DNA of 63,064 nt from positions 42,250 through 105,313 of the forward strand of contig JAOTWS010000004.1 in assembly GCA_029862745.1 (NCBI GenBank), read 5' to 3'. Shown here piece after piece: positions 1 to 9,300 of this stretch (positions within the stretch are counted from its first letter, which is position 1; the number at the start of each line of letters is the position of its first letter). The notes beneath the pieces are model-generated. The model was not told the DNA's origin, ran no database searches, and worked only from the letters and a program-made list of their open reading frames with translations. The translations under genes and the position numbers were made by a program. This DNA is from Nitrosopumilus sp. GTDB lineage: Archaea > Thermoproteota > Nitrososphaeria > Nitrososphaerales > Nitrosopumilaceae.

Positions 1-323
1 AGATATGTTTTTTGAAGATCAGGGTATGGTATTGCAACTTGTCTTTTATTTCCACCAAATTTTGCATCAGAAAAATTTCCAGTACTGTGGCAGGTCAAGG
101 CCAATACTCCTGACTCTGCAGCATGTTTTGACAAAAAAATAAAACCATCATAATCATCATATTTTTCCTCCAGCCAATCAGCGCAAATAGCAGGGGTTGG
201 AATAATCAACAAATCATAATATTTTCCACGAAAAACATCGCCGTCTTTAGTCATCTCTTTTGAAAGATATTTTGCCATGTTATGACCTGCAGGGTCATCT
301 CGATATGCAATAAGTAGTTCCAT
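1..323 (-). CDS. dtdA: D-aminoacyl-tRNA deacylase, archaeal type (partial)
   Basis: The gene runs off the left edge; about 107 N-terminal residues are visible. DtdA removes D-amino acids mischarged onto tRNA in the cytoplasm. The protein starts MELLIAYRDDPAGHNMA and then carries the family segment with LSKHAAESG followed by LTCHSTGN, the conserved zinc-site region of archaeal DtdA/GEK1. The start ATG is at 321-323. The family is normally about 240-270 residues, so more than half the gene lies outside the window. The identification is good; activity cannot be judged from a fragment. Confidence 0.85.
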   Translation of the reverse strand, partial: MELLIAYRDDPAGHNMAKYLSKEMTKDGDVFRGKYYDLLIIPTPAICADWLEEKYDDYDGFIFLSKHAAESGVLALTCHSTGNFSDAKFGGNKRQVAIPYPDLQKTY

Positions 324-560
324 GAAACAAGAGATATTACATATCCAATAAATATGTCATAAAAGACCAAAATAAAAAATAGATTTCAAGCCAAAAATTG
401 GGTTAAATTCTCTTCATTTACCATAAAAAATCAATTAGCAGTTCCATGACTTTTTGGCTAACTCATATTACGTCTGATAGGCTAAATGAGATTATAAAAT
501 TTGGTGGAATCAATTGGAGGTTTTTTTTGATTAGTACTACAACATGATATATCTCAAAAA

Positions 561-1406
561 TCATGGAACAAGATTGATTATTGATATCTCTGGTGGATTT
601 AGCAGTCTTGGCGCTGGTGCAAGACCACATGTTGTGTACACATGTGCACCATCATCTAAGACATAGTACCCCTTGTCATATTCTCCTGAAAAGCCAAAAA
701 TCTTTGGAATAGAACCCAAAACAGGCAACCTCATCTGTCCGCAATGAGTATGCCCAAACAGGTAGAGATCTGCAGTCTCCTTTTTGATGTCAAGTTCTTC
801 TTGATTATGTGAAAGTAAAATTTTGTATCCTGTACTTTTATCTGCATATGCCTTTGACTCGTCTCTTAGATTGGCCCACAGATCATCTAGACCTATCAAG
901 GTAACCTTGTCAGATATGACCACCTTCTCATTACGCAGAATTTTGATTCTGTCATTTTGGCTATCATTGATAGGATTTGGAGTCTCAAAGAATTGGAGTA
1001 TTTGTTGTGCCAAAACTGCATCACCTCCCACATTCCTTGCAAAGCCAAATGCCAAATAGTCATGATTTCCCATCACTCCATAAACACCATACTTTGATTT
1101 GAGGTCCTTTAACGGCTCAATTGAGGGCAATTCATCAATACTATTTTCAACATAATCGCCTCCAAGCAATATCAGATCTGGGTTTTTAGAATTGACCATA
1201 TCTACTGCTCTTTGAACAAATGTAGGATCTGCATCTCTTCGCTGAAAGTCAGACAGAAAAGCAATAGTCATGTTTATGCCAGTACCTTCTATCTCTACTG
1301 TATCAGTTTCTATTATTGCAGGCTCTACAAGAATCATATTTACAGACAAGACTGCAACAAACAATCCAAACATTGCAAGTACCTTTCTCTTTTTTGTAGA
1401 GTTCAA
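561..1406 (-). CDS. Membrane-anchored calcineurin-like metallophosphoesterase (YkuE-like)
   Basis: A 281-residue protein with one N-terminal hydrophobic segment (about residues 9-27, signal anchor) and a calcineurin-type phosphoesterase domain, so it probably acts on the outer face of the membrane. Metal-binding motifs are visible in order: LSDFQ (51-55), GGDY (82-85), GNHD (113-116), LSHN (198-201) and GHTHCGQ (218-224). In the first motif the usual D-x-H reads D-F-Q, so one metal ligand appears to be Gln. It starts 3 bases after the upstream nucleotidyltransferase gene on the same strand, which suggests one transcript. YkuE-like members act on phospholipid-type or other phosphodiester substrates; the substrate here is unknown. 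Confidence 0.8.
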   Translation of the reverse strand: MNSTKKRKVLAMFGLFVAVLSVNMILVEPAIIETDTVEIEGTGINMTIAFLSDFQRRDADPTFVQRAVDMVNSKNPDLILLGGDYVENSIDELPSIEPLKDLKSKYGVYGVMGNHDYLAFGFARNVGGDAVLAQQILQFFETPNPINDSQNDRIKILRNEKVVISDKVTLIGLDDLWANLRDESKAYADKSTGYKILLSHNQEELDIKKETADLYLFGHTHCGQMRLPVLGSIPKIFGFSGEYDKGYYVLDDGAHVYTTCGLAPAPRLLNPPEISIINLVP

Positions 1407-1409
1407 TTA

Positions 1410-2339
1410 TCAATCCATAAGCTGTCTATATGATGAAAACATTTTCTGCAGTGTCATAAGGTATAGTGTCATGATAAATTTTGTTGTCTTGAGCATATAC
1501 TTGAAAACAAATAGTCTTGAGAGATTGTCAGTTTCCTTGCGTCTTTTGTATTGAATCGACTGGTGTAAATGACTTACATCAAGAATCCATTCCGAATTTG
1601 AATCAGAAAATATATTTTCAATTTCTTTTATTTCAGACTCTGTGTCAGATAGAGGCTTTTCAAGTGCAAACAAGGAATTGTTGCATGCCCAAAAATTTGC
1701 CTTTACAGCATGTTGGAATGCAAAGTAGTAGTCAATTGGAAAAATTATAAAACTCATCATCAGTAAAAGCAATGCATTAAGGGATGCCTTGAACTTTTCA
1801 AGATGTGGAATCTTTGTAGGAAACTCCTTTGTAATGTCTTTTCCATACAGTACCTTTCCTGTACTTTTTATTCTGTGAAAGAACAAATTGATGGAAGCAA
1901 AAATATGTGTTCCAACATAGATCTTAAGATCATCAATTGTAATGATTCTGGCATTTGCAATATCAATCTGATCTTCAGACAAGACATAAAATGGTCTCCC
2001 AAACATGGAGAATTTTTCTGCCCGCAAAATCAGGTTTAGCATGTGATTCTGGGTTTTTTTGTAAGTGGTGCATGTCTCAGAAAGTTTTAGGTCATATTTT
2101 TTATCAAGCTCAAGTAATGTGTCACAGAAAAATCGCTCTATCTCTTTTGTGTGAGTTTTGTCTTTTACCAAGACAATACAATCAATGTCGGATTTGCCCT
2201 TTACCCATTCAGACGTGGTGGCAGAACCAAACAATACAATTGATGTAATCTGATTTTTGTATCGAGAAGTTACTACTCCTACAAACTCATCAAGTAGATT
2301 GTGCAGTCTTTTGATGTCATCGATCTTTGAGTATGTCAA
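1410..2339 (-). CDS. Nucleotidyltransferase-domain protein
   Basis: A 309-residue protein with an N-terminal pol-beta-type nucleotidyltransferase fold. The signature LFGSATTSEW...SDIDCIVLV gives the Gly-Ser of the nucleotide-binding turn (about 38-39) and the two metal-binding Asp (D51, D53). The remaining ~240 residues are helical and unrecognised, with a hydrophobic stretch near 190-205. It heads a two-gene unit with the phosphoesterase. Proteins of this type transfer a nucleotide to an antibiotic, protein or RNA end; the acceptor here cannot be read from the sequence. It is longer than minimal MNT toxin-antitoxin proteins, and no HEPN partner is adjacent. Confidence 0.7.
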   Translation of the reverse strand: MTYSKIDDIKRLHNLLDEFVGVVTSRYKNQITSIVLFGSATTSEWVKGKSDIDCIVLVKDKTHTKEIERFFCDTLLELDKKYDLKLSETCTTYKKTQNHMLNLILRAEKFSMFGRPFYVLSEDQIDIANARIITIDDLKIYVGTHIFASINLFFHRIKSTGKVLYGKDITKEFPTKIPHLEKFKASLNALLLLMMSFIIFPIDYYFAFQHAVKANFWACNNSLFALEKPLSDTESEIKEIENIFSDSNSEWILDVSHLHQSIQYKRRKETDNLSRLFVFKYMLKTTKFIMTLYLMTLQKMFSSYRQLMD

Positions 2340-2598
2340 GATTACACCTATTGTGATTCATATCACTAGTGATATTTTAATGATTAGTGCGCAGATGATT
2401 TAATCATTATCAAAGTCATCCATTCCAATAATGATTTGCTCAGAATCATGGAGATGTGTTTTTGATTTGTAGGGTGGAAAATGTATTCATCCTACTAAAT
2501 CAAAACCTAAATCAATATCCAAAACAGCGTTAATACAATAGTCTCATCTCAAAACATTTTTTGATAATGTTAAAAGACGTTTCTTTTTTGATAGTTAG

Positions 2599-2763
2599 TC
2601 AGTCTTCTGATTTTTCATATTCTTCGTCTTGCCCATAGCCTTCCATGAGCTCAATCTGATATTCTTCTTCTTTAATCTCACCTTGTTCTAGTTTCTTCCA
2701 TTCTTTTTCCAGCTCTTCTTTGTTTGCTCTCTTGGACACGAAATACAATAAGAGACAGAACAT
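2599..2763 (-). CDS. Small membrane-anchored acidic protein, SHOCT-like tail
   Basis: A 54-residue ORF. The first ~9 residues are hydrophobic (FCLLLYFV), followed by a highly charged helix containing LEQGEIKEEEYQIELMEGY. A Gly-Glu-Ile followed by a charged helix is the style of short C-terminal SHOCT-like segments, which mediate oligomerisation or membrane-associated roles. The composition is far from random AT-rich DNA. The start at 2761-2763 is the only ATG in frame before an upstream stop. Function unknown. Confidence 0.5.
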   Translation of the reverse strand: MFCLLLYFVSKRANKEELEKEWKKLEQGEIKEEEYQIELMEGYGQDEEYEKSED

Positions 2764-2843
2764 ATTAACAGAATCATAATTTCCAATTCTGATATTCTGG
2801 TTTTGGTCATAATTAGTATGAATTTAGATGGTTATTTGCTGAC

Positions 2844-3272
2844 ATGATAAAAAATAAGATTCAAAAAATCCTAGTTGCATTGGATGGCTCAAAAAACTCA
2901 TTCAGAGGGTTGGATGAAGCAATCATTATTGCCAGAAATAGTAAGTCTGTTATCAGTGGGACATATGTCACACCGCTTAGTCCACCTGCATCATCTGAGC
3001 AAAAAGCATACGTCAAAAATGTCCTTTTAAAAAATGCAAATGAGTTCATGGAAAAAGCAAAGACACGTTGTGCACAAAATGGAATCTTGTTTTATGAGAA
3101 AATATTGTACGGGAAGGAAGGCCCAAAAATAGTAAAATTTGCACATGATAAAAAATTTGATCTAATTGTTATCGGTTCAAGAGGAATGAGTTCACTAAAA
3201 GAGGCATTCCTTGGAAGCACATCAAATTATGTTCTTCATAAATCAAAAATACCTGTTTTGATAGTAAAGTGA
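2844..3272 (+). CDS. Universal stress protein, UspA family
   Basis: A 142-residue single Usp domain of full family length, cytoplasmic. It begins IQKILVALDGS, the first beta strand with the nucleotide-binding Asp, and ends with IGSRGMSSLKEAFLGSTSNYVL, matching the ATP-binding pattern G-x2-G-x9-G-[ST]. It therefore probably binds ATP and acts in stress signalling. Only 8 bases separate it from the downstream antiporter gene, so the two are likely co-transcribed; UspA-like domains often partner CPA-type antiporters. Confidence 0.9.
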   Translation: MIKNKIQKILVALDGSKNSFRGLDEAIIIARNSKSVISGTYVTPLSPPASSEQKAYVKNVLLKNANEFMEKAKTRCAQNGILFYEKILYGKEGPKIVKFAHDKKFDLIVIGSRGMSSLKEAFLGSTSNYVLHKSKIPVLIVK

Positions 3273-3280
3273 TTTAGCAT

Positions 3281-4504
3281 TTGGTTACTGAATTCGATAT
3301 TATTCCGACAATAATAGGCATACTGTTTTTGGTGTTGCCTGCCATGTTGTTAGGCCGAGTATGCAAACATTTCAAAATATCAGAGATTGTAGGGTTTGTT
3401 TTAGCTGGAGTTTTTTTGGGACCGTTTGCACTAGGTGGCATAGTTCCGTTCTTTGAGAAGCCCATAGTGGAATTAAATGAAGTCATGTTATCTTTCTGGC
3501 AGGTTTCTGGAATTATTATCTTATTTTCAGCAGGATTACACTTTACGTTTCATGATTTGATCAAAGCAGGATACAAGTCTGCCACAGTTGGAATCATGGG
3601 GGTTGTCACTCCATTGGTCTTAGGATATTTTGTATCTGGTCTATTCGGGTTTGACTGGATGGTGTGTGTCATTATTGGAGCAACGCTGAGTGCAACAAGC
3701 ATTGCAATTACAGTAACCATCCTTGAAGAATTAAAAAAAGAAAAATCAAAGGAAGGAAATATTCTGGTAAACGCAGCAGTATTAGATGACATACTAGGAT
3801 TAGCTGTACTCTCAGCAATAATTTCTCTAGTTACACTTCATGTCATGCCAAGTGCTGAATCGGTAGCCATTGTAGTTACAAAAGAGATCGGATTTTGGCT
3901 TTTGATTTTGATTGGTGCCGTATTCTTGCTTCCAAAAATTGTTCACGGCATAGCATCTGCAAAACCATCCTCTTTGGAAACTAGGGGAATCAAGCAGGCA
4001 GCCTCATTGGGTTCTGCATTTGGTTTTGCTGCAGTTGCATCAATTGCAGGACTTAATCCCATTGTCGGGGCATTTGCTGCAGGAATGGGTCTTGCAGGAT
4101 CAAAACTGGTAGGACAGGTAAGAGAATTTGTTGGAAGACTAAAAGTAATCATGGAACCACTGTTTTTTGCAATAATTGGAGCACATGTAAACATCAGTCA
4201 AATTGCAGAAATCGATTTGGTTTTCTTTGCCGTAATTACAGGAGTTGCAATATTTAGTAAGATTCTTGGATGTGGAATTCCATCAATTATCATGCTAAAA
4301 AACAGAGTCAAGGGATTACGAATTGGATATGGGATGATTGGAAGAGGTGAGGTGGCATTAATCACTGCAGGAATTGGACTGTCAAGTGGAGTAATCAGTT
4401 ATACGGTTTTTTCTACAATAGTCCTGGTTGTTTTAGCAACCATATTCATATCTCCTACTTTACTTCGGAATTCATATAAGAAAAAACAAGACAGAAAAGT
4501 ATAG
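3281..4504 (+). CDS. Monovalent cation:proton antiporter (CPA2/Kef-type)
   Basis: A 407-residue polytopic membrane protein with about 11-12 hydrophobic segments and the Kef/NapA-type core, including GLHFTFHDL, the GATLSATSIAIT region, NAAVLDDILGL with the conserved Asp-Asp, and GEVALI near the C-terminus. It would exchange Na+ or K+ for protons at the cytoplasmic membrane. There is no C-terminal TrkA-N/RCK domain; the separate UspA gene immediately upstream may supply the nucleotide-sensing role. The start is TTG at 3281, directly after the UspA stop. Confidence 0.88.
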   Translation: MVTEFDIIPTIIGILFLVLPAMLLGRVCKHFKISEIVGFVLAGVFLGPFALGGIVPFFEKPIVELNEVMLSFWQVSGIIILFSAGLHFTFHDLIKAGYKSATVGIMGVVTPLVLGYFVSGLFGFDWMVCVIIGATLSATSIAITVTILEELKKEKSKEGNILVNAAVLDDILGLAVLSAIISLVTLHVMPSAESVAIVVTKEIGFWLLILIGAVFLLPKIVHGIASAKPSSLETRGIKQAASLGSAFGFAAVASIAGLNPIVGAFAAGMGLAGSKLVGQVREFVGRLKVIMEPLFFAIIGAHVNISQIAEIDLVFFAVITGVAIFSKILGCGIPSIIMLKNRVKGLRIGYGMIGRGEVALITAGIGLSSGVISYTVFSTIVLVVLATIFISPTLLRNSYKKKQDRKV

Positions 4505-4791
4505 CGAGAAAATAGCATTACAGAAGAATAACTAGTTTTTAATGAATTTGATATTTTGTCCCATCAACATGAATACATTACCCATTCTCATTTTTATGGA
4601 TGTCTTTATCTCCACTGCATTTGCCATGAGTATATTCACATTATGCCAGAGTAATCATAAATGTACATGTATTAATCAGTGATCGGTATTTTCAACAATA
4701 ATTCCTAATCTTCAATTTTGATAATCTCTATTACTGTTAATAATAATTAAAAAAATACCATCTATAATGAATAATATAATTTTGAAAAAAT

Positions 4792-6918
4792 ATGTCTGAA
4801 ATTGAACTAAAAATTGAAGAGATGCCACAAACCTATGTGGGAAAAGGTGTAGCAATAGTAGATCCTAAAGTACTTGAAGAAAATAGTTGGAAACCGGGAG
4901 AAATTCTAGAACTGTCTGCAAAGAAAAAAAGCCACGTTAAATTATGGTCGGGATTTCCAGAAGATTATGGCAGTAACATCATTCGCATAGATGGCCTTAC
5001 CAGATATAACATAGGGGCAAGCATTGGAGAGAATCTTTTGATCAATGCAGTTAAAGGAGCAGAAGCAGAACAAATTGTATTATCCCCTATTGAAAAGATT
5101 CATGCTGAGGGATTACATGAGTACATGTCATCTCTTTATCAAGGACATGTGTTTACAACAGGAGATACGGTAATTGTCAACACACAGATGGGAAGTAAAA
5201 TCCAGCTGGTTGTAACTAGTACAAAACCATCAAAACCAGTATTTGTCACTGAGGATACTATATTCAAGCTTGGCACGATTACAAAATTAGATGATCCTTC
5301 CATACCAAGAATAACTTATGATGAACTTGGTGGATTGAAAAATGAAATTCAAAAGATACGTGAGATGGTAGAACTACCAATGAGACATCCAGAATTGTTT
5401 GAGAAAATTGGGATAGCATCACCAAAAGGAGTCTTGCTTTATGGTCCTCCTGGAACTGGAAAGACGCTGTTGGCAAAGGCAGTAGCTGGTGAAACAAATT
5501 CTCACTTTACCTCACTTAGCGGTCCAGAAATCATGGCAAAGCATTACGGAGAAAGCGAAGAGAAATTGCGAGAGATTTTCAATAAAGCTGAAGAGAATGC
5601 ACCTAGCATAATATTTATCGATGAGATTGATTCCATTGCTCCAAAAAGAGAAGAAGTTTCAGGAGAGCTTGAAAAAAGAATTGTCTCTCAACTGTTGACA
5701 TTGATGGATGGTATGAAATCTAGAGGAAAAGTCGTAGTGATTGCAGCAACTAACAGACCTGATAGCATAGATCCTGCACTTCGAAGGCCAGGAAGATTTG
5801 ACAGAGAGATTGAGATTGGAATTCCCGATGATGAGGGAAGATTGGAAATCCTAAACATTCACACTCGAGGGATGCCATTGGATAAAAATGTAAAACTTGA
5901 TAAAATATCCAAGACAACTCACGGGTTTGTGGGGGCCGACTTGGAAGTACTGTGTAAAGAAGCGGCAATGAGATCCCTTAGAAGGATATTGCCTGAAATC
6001 AATCTTGATGAAGAAAAAGTCTCAAAGGATGTACTGCAAAAAATAAAGATAACCGGAGAAGACTTTGCAGACGCACTAAAAGAAGTCAGGCCTTCTGCAC
6101 TTAGAGAGGTTCTGGTTCAAATTCCAAATGTCAGTTGGGATGATGTAGGGGGTCTGGACAAACTAAAGGAAGAATTACGTGAAGCAATAGAGTGGCCATT
6201 AAAACACAAAGAGGCTTTTGAATACGCCCATGTAAAGCCACCCAAAGGGGTCTTGCTTTATGGTCCTCCTGGAACTGGAAAGACACTGATTGCAAAGGCA
6301 GTTGCAACAACAACTGAATCCAACTTTATCAGTATCAAGGGACCTGAACTATTATCAAAGTGGGTTGGCGAATCAGAAAAAGGTGTGCGGGAGATATTTC
6401 GAAAGGCTCGCATGGCAGCACCATGTATCATCTTCTTTGATGAGATTGATGCCCTAGTTCCAAAAAGAGGTAGCGGAGGTTCTGAGTCACATGTTACAGA
6501 AAATGTTGTATCTCAAATACTCACTGAGATTGATGGACTTGAAGAACTACACAATGTCTTGATAATTGGTGCAACAAATAGACTAGACATTGTAGATCCT
6601 GCATTGCTCAGACCAGGTAGATTTGATAGGGTAATTGAAGTTCCAAATCCAGATGTTGCAGGAATAGAGATGATCCTCAAGATCCACACCAAAGACAAAC
6701 CGCTTGCAGAGGACGTCAATCTAAAAACATTGGCAGAAATGGCAAAGGGATTCAGTGGGGCAGAGATTGAAGAGGCATGCAACCGTGCAGCACTCTTAGG
6801 TGTAAAACGATTTGTTGAAAACAAGGAAAAAGATGTCAAATCCATCAAGATAACACGAAAAGATCTAGAGTTTTCCATAGATGAAATAAAGAAGACAAAA
6901 ACATCATCATCATCTTAG
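4792..6918 (+). CDS. cdc48: Cdc48/VCP-type AAA+ ATPase
   Basis: A 708-residue unfoldase with the archaeal VAT/Cdc48 layout: an N-terminal substrate- or cofactor-binding domain (about 1-175), then two AAA+ rings. Walker A GPPGTGKT occurs at 218-225 and again at 491-498; Walker B reads IIFIDEID and IIFFDEID. The ring segments [13 protein letters not shown] and [12 protein letters not shown] contain the Arg-finger regions. The C-terminal tail is short and Ser-rich (KTKTSSSS), replacing the eukaryotic HbYX end. The ATG is preceded by an AT-rich stretch typical of a leaderless or short-leader archaeal promoter. The protein extracts and unfolds proteins for the proteasome. Confidence 0.95.
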   Translation: MSEIELKIEEMPQTYVGKGVAIVDPKVLEENSWKPGEILELSAKKKSHVKLWSGFPEDYGSNIIRIDGLTRYNIGASIGENLLINAVKGAEAEQIVLSPIEKIHAEGLHEYMSSLYQGHVFTTGDTVIVNTQMGSKIQLVVTSTKPSKPVFVTEDTIFKLGTITKLDDPSIPRITYDELGGLKNEIQKIREMVELPMRHPELFEKIGIASPKGVLLYGPPGTGKTLLAKAVAGETNSHFTSLSGPEIMAKHYGESEEKLREIFNKAEENAPSIIFIDEIDSIAPKREEVSGELEKRIVSQLLTLMDGMKSRGKVVVIAATNRPDSIDPALRRPGRFDREIEIGIPDDEGRLEILNIHTRGMPLDKNVKLDKISKTTHGFVGADLEVLCKEAAMRSLRRILPEINLDEEKVSKDVLQKIKITGEDFADALKEVRPSALREVLVQIPNVSWDDVGGLDKLKEELREAIEWPLKHKEAFEYAHVKPPKGVLLYGPPGTGKTLIAKAVATTTESNFISIKGPELLSKWVGESEKGVREIFRKARMAAPCIIFFDEIDALVPKRGSGGSESHVTENVVSQILTEIDGLEELHNVLIIGATNRLDIVDPALLRPGRFDRVIEVPNPDVAGIEMILKIHTKDKPLAEDVNLKTLAEMAKGFSGAEIEEACNRAALLGVKRFVENKEKDVKSIKITRKDLEFSIDEIKKTKTSSSS

Positions 6919-7142
6919 ATTTTCATATCTCCCTTAATTGATAAAATAACATTAATTTCATTTGTACACTATGTAAGACAGTGTGTAAAGTCATCATATC
7001 CAATTTCATTTAAGCTGTATGTTTGGTGAGTGATATTTTCATCAAAAAAGTTGAAGTATTTTTGAAGGATTGTTCACATAATGGATTGTAGTACATTTAG
7101 GAATATCGTTGATTCTTTTTGGATCATAATAATAATTAAAAA

Positions 7143-7455
7143 TCACGATTGTTCAAATCGCTCACATGCTCCACCTACTTTTCTCCAGCTCTTGCCACCC
7201 ATCTTCTTGCATTGTGTCTTGGTGACGTCTTTTGCTAGAACACTCCTGCATCCAGATTGGAGATAGCATGTACCTGTATTTCTTTTGATAGTTTTCTTTT
7301 TGTCTTTGTTTTGTGACGGTACTTGGTTTTGACAATCTTGGTTTTAAAGAGACACCTGATGGTTTTAGTCTGAGACGTTTTGATTTTGATATTGAAGGTT
7401 TTTTTATTTTAGGGATTTTTGGTCTAGGCATTCTTGGTGGTCTTACACTGGACAT
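7143..7455 (-). pseudogene. Small basic Cys-containing protein, reading frame split (frameshift candidate)
   Basis: The ORF starting at 7455 gives a very basic N-terminus rich in Pro/Lys/Arg. Its C-terminus, in that frame, looks like random sequence. In the next frame the same DNA reads GTCYLQSGCRSVLAKD followed by TKTQCKKMGGKSW and VGGACERFEQS, ending at 7143, with four regularly placed Cys and strong protein character. That second frame has no ATG, GTG or TTG start of its own before a stop. The simplest reading is one gene with a +1 shift near the A-rich run around 7280-7305. This could be a sequencing error, a decayed gene or programmed shifting. Confidence 0.4.
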
Positions 7456-7493
7456 CCATAAAGATTATTTTTTTTTATCAATATTAAATATAG

Positions 7494-7535
7494 CTGATCT
7501 TATTGATGTCTAATCTGGTATTATTATCAGATCAG
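7494..7535. promoter_or_regulatory. 7-bp inverted repeat CTGATCT...AGATCAG
   Basis: CTGATCT (7494-7500) and AGATCAG (7529-7535) are perfect inverted repeats 28 bases apart, in the gap between the basic small ORF and the Ala/Lys-rich gene. It could be a hairpin end of the leftward transcript or an operator. Chance occurrence in AT-rich DNA cannot be excluded. Confidence 0.25.
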
Positions 7536-7576
7536 TACCTTTTTGGATAAAGTCAAGATATTTGGTAAAATTAGAT

Positions 7577-7657
7577 ATGAAGACAATTCTTGTAGTATAT
7601 CATAAAGACACTACACCAGAAATTCTTGTAGAAATTATGAGACGAGAATTTATTTAA
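7577..7657 (+). CDS. Possible 26-residue ORF
   Basis: ATG-TAA frame reading MKTILVVYHKD...EILVEIMRREF. It has the hydrophobic beta strand then helix pattern of the start of a nucleotide-binding fold such as UspA, then stops. It may be a gene remnant or a real microprotein. The rest of the gap 7456-7782 shows nothing but the inverted repeat at its left end. Confidence 0.25.
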   Translation: MKTILVVYHKDTTPEILVEIMRREFI

Positions 7658-7782
7658 CACATTTAGATCACATGGAAATAAAAATAATTAAAAAAGTCTT
7701 GATATACAACAAGAAAAACAAATTCAAGAAAGATTCAATTTCATATACGTATAAATTCTATTTTTAGGATAAGCAATAACAC

Positions 7783-8274
7783 ATGAATATAGATTCTCAT
7801 ATTGAAAATGCAGCAAGAGCAATTCATAATGCAAAAATGGTTAGAGATGCATCAAAAAAAATCCTAGCAAAAAAATCCAATATCCATCCTGAACATATCC
7901 AAGAATTAAGTAAGATTATGCAAGGAGTGATTTCAAGTACAGATAAAGCAATGAAAGGAGCTCAACTAGCTGAATCTAGAGCAAAATCAAGATTGGCTGC
8001 AGTCAAAAAAGAAACATCAAAAATCATCACTCATACCAGAAATGCAAAATATGCTGCAATTGCAGCAAGAAAATCAGCTAATGCAGCATTGACTACATCA
8101 AAGAAAATGACAAATCCACAACTTGGAAAAAAATATCAAAGAACATATGATATTCAAATAACAGCAGCCATCCGTGCTGCCAAAGTTGCAGAGAAGGAGA
8201 CACAAAAAGCTACGTTGGCATCAAAAACTGCTAGAATTGCTGCAAGAATGGCCTTAAAAAAACTACAAATTTAA
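7783..8274 (+). CDS. Ala/Lys-rich helical protein
   Basis: A 163-residue, strongly basic, almost wholly helical protein made of Ala, Lys, Ser and Thr-rich heptad-like stretches (for example AAIAARKSANAALTTSKKM and AARMALKKLQI). It has no membrane segment or signal. Composition resembles histone-H1-like or coiled-coil DNA-binding proteins, so nucleoid association is an inference only. It stands alone with its own upstream AT-rich promoter region. Confidence 0.65.
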   Translation: MNIDSHIENAARAIHNAKMVRDASKKILAKKSNIHPEHIQELSKIMQGVISSTDKAMKGAQLAESRAKSRLAAVKKETSKIITHTRNAKYAAIAARKSANAALTTSKKMTNPQLGKKYQRTYDIQITAAIRAAKVAEKETQKATLASKTARIAARMALKKLQI

Positions 8275-8456
8275 TTTAAAACAACTTCAAATCTAGAATA
8301 GTCCTGATTACTGAGGAACTTACTTGTTTATTTGTACCAATTTTAGGATTGAATCATAGTTAAGAGAATTTCTGATGAATTGAAAACACACATGGAGTTT
8401 TTGGTTTAATTATCATCTAAGGAAATTCTTAATTAATCATTCATCTAATACAAGGT

Positions 8457-8612
8457 ATGCCCCAAAATGAATACATCGTAAATGATGATATCTCTCAGGC
8501 AACTCCAGATGAAAATGAGGAAAAATGTACCTGTGAGAAAAAGCAGTGTATGCTTGGAATTGCAAGCATTGCAATAGGTCTTGGTGGATTAGCGTTGGCA
8601 TTATTGCTTTAA
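8457..8612 (+). CDS. Small tail-anchored protein with Cys motif
   Basis: A 51-residue ORF. An acidic N-terminal half carries a CTC-x4-C motif (EEKCTCEKKQCM), followed by one C-terminal membrane helix (LGIASIAIGLGGLALALLL). That layout suggests a tail-anchored protein with a small metal or redox site on the cytoplasmic side. It is not related to any neighbour I can identify. Confidence 0.6.
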   Translation: MPQNEYIVNDDISQATPDENEEKCTCEKKQCMLGIASIAIGLGGLALALLL

Positions 8613-8852
8613 GAAAAACACTTCACATATTCAATAAAAGATCAGAAGAACTTGTGAATATCAAATTGAGCATGCAAGATAGAATAAGTAGTGTGTTCTG
8701 TCAGACGACTTATCCTTGAGATGACTTGCAAAGAACATTCAAGAGAAACAGTCTTTTTGCTATTTGTATTTCAAATGATAAGAGTTAGAGTTTACTTACA
8801 TCAATCACACTAAAAATGCTAGAATAGCATGTTTAGGAAATATGCTCTTTGA

Positions 8853-9245
8853 TTACAGAACTTGGGCACTTTTTCCAAAGTATGCCTTGACATGAGGTCT
8901 AAACAAGTAATACAAGATCACAACATCAATGATTAGTCCAATGATATTCATTGAAGGCAAGTCAAATATCAAACTGATTATTGTCAGAATTAGAGTGATA
9001 GTCCATGCCCACGGCTTTCCTTTGAGCAATCCCCATGCCATCAAAAATGAAATAGCACCAAGCGCAACAATGATACTGCTGATTAGCCCCATAATGGCGC
9101 TACCGCCAAAATCCATCATCATACCCATTCCCGTCGAGCCCCATAATGCACTAAAGAATATACCAATTCCAATTGCAATCACACCGGAGATTATCTCAAG
9201 TATTGCAAGAATTGTTACTCCTGTTGGCATGACCTTGGAGGACAT
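8853..9245 (-). CDS. Four-helix membrane protein, unknown function
   Basis: A 130-residue integral membrane protein with four hydrophobic segments (about 9-30, 50-70, 80-98, 100-117) and a short basic C-terminus (RPHVKAYFGKSAQVL). The Gly/Met-rich stretch STGMGMMMDFGG lies between helices 1 and 2. It resembles small DUF2127-type or similar archaeal membrane proteins in size and topology only. It is transcribed toward the cupredoxin-like gene but separated from it. Confidence 0.7.
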   Translation of the reverse strand: MSSKVMPTGVTILAILEIISGVIAIGIGIFFSALWGSTGMGMMMDFGGSAIMGLISSIIVALGAISFLMAWGLLKGKPWAWTITLILTIISLIFDLPSMNIIGLIIDVVILYYLFRPHVKAYFGKSAQVL

Positions 9246-9300
9246 GAGATTTTGCAGAATACATTGTGTAATAAGTGATTCATAGTTTCACAAGTTAAAA

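Noticed and set aside
4569-4682. 37-codon frame with a hydrophobic start before cdc48
   Set aside because: Signal-like composition but no ribosome site, no motif and short; the minus strand is equally open.
5443-6285. Direct repeat of a ~23-base sequence
   Set aside because: It encodes the two Walker A motifs GPPGTGKT of Cdc48, so it is protein-level repetition.
5279-6878. Several 60-120-codon minus-strand frames
   Set aside because: Antisense to the Cdc48 gene, explained by codon bias of the real gene.
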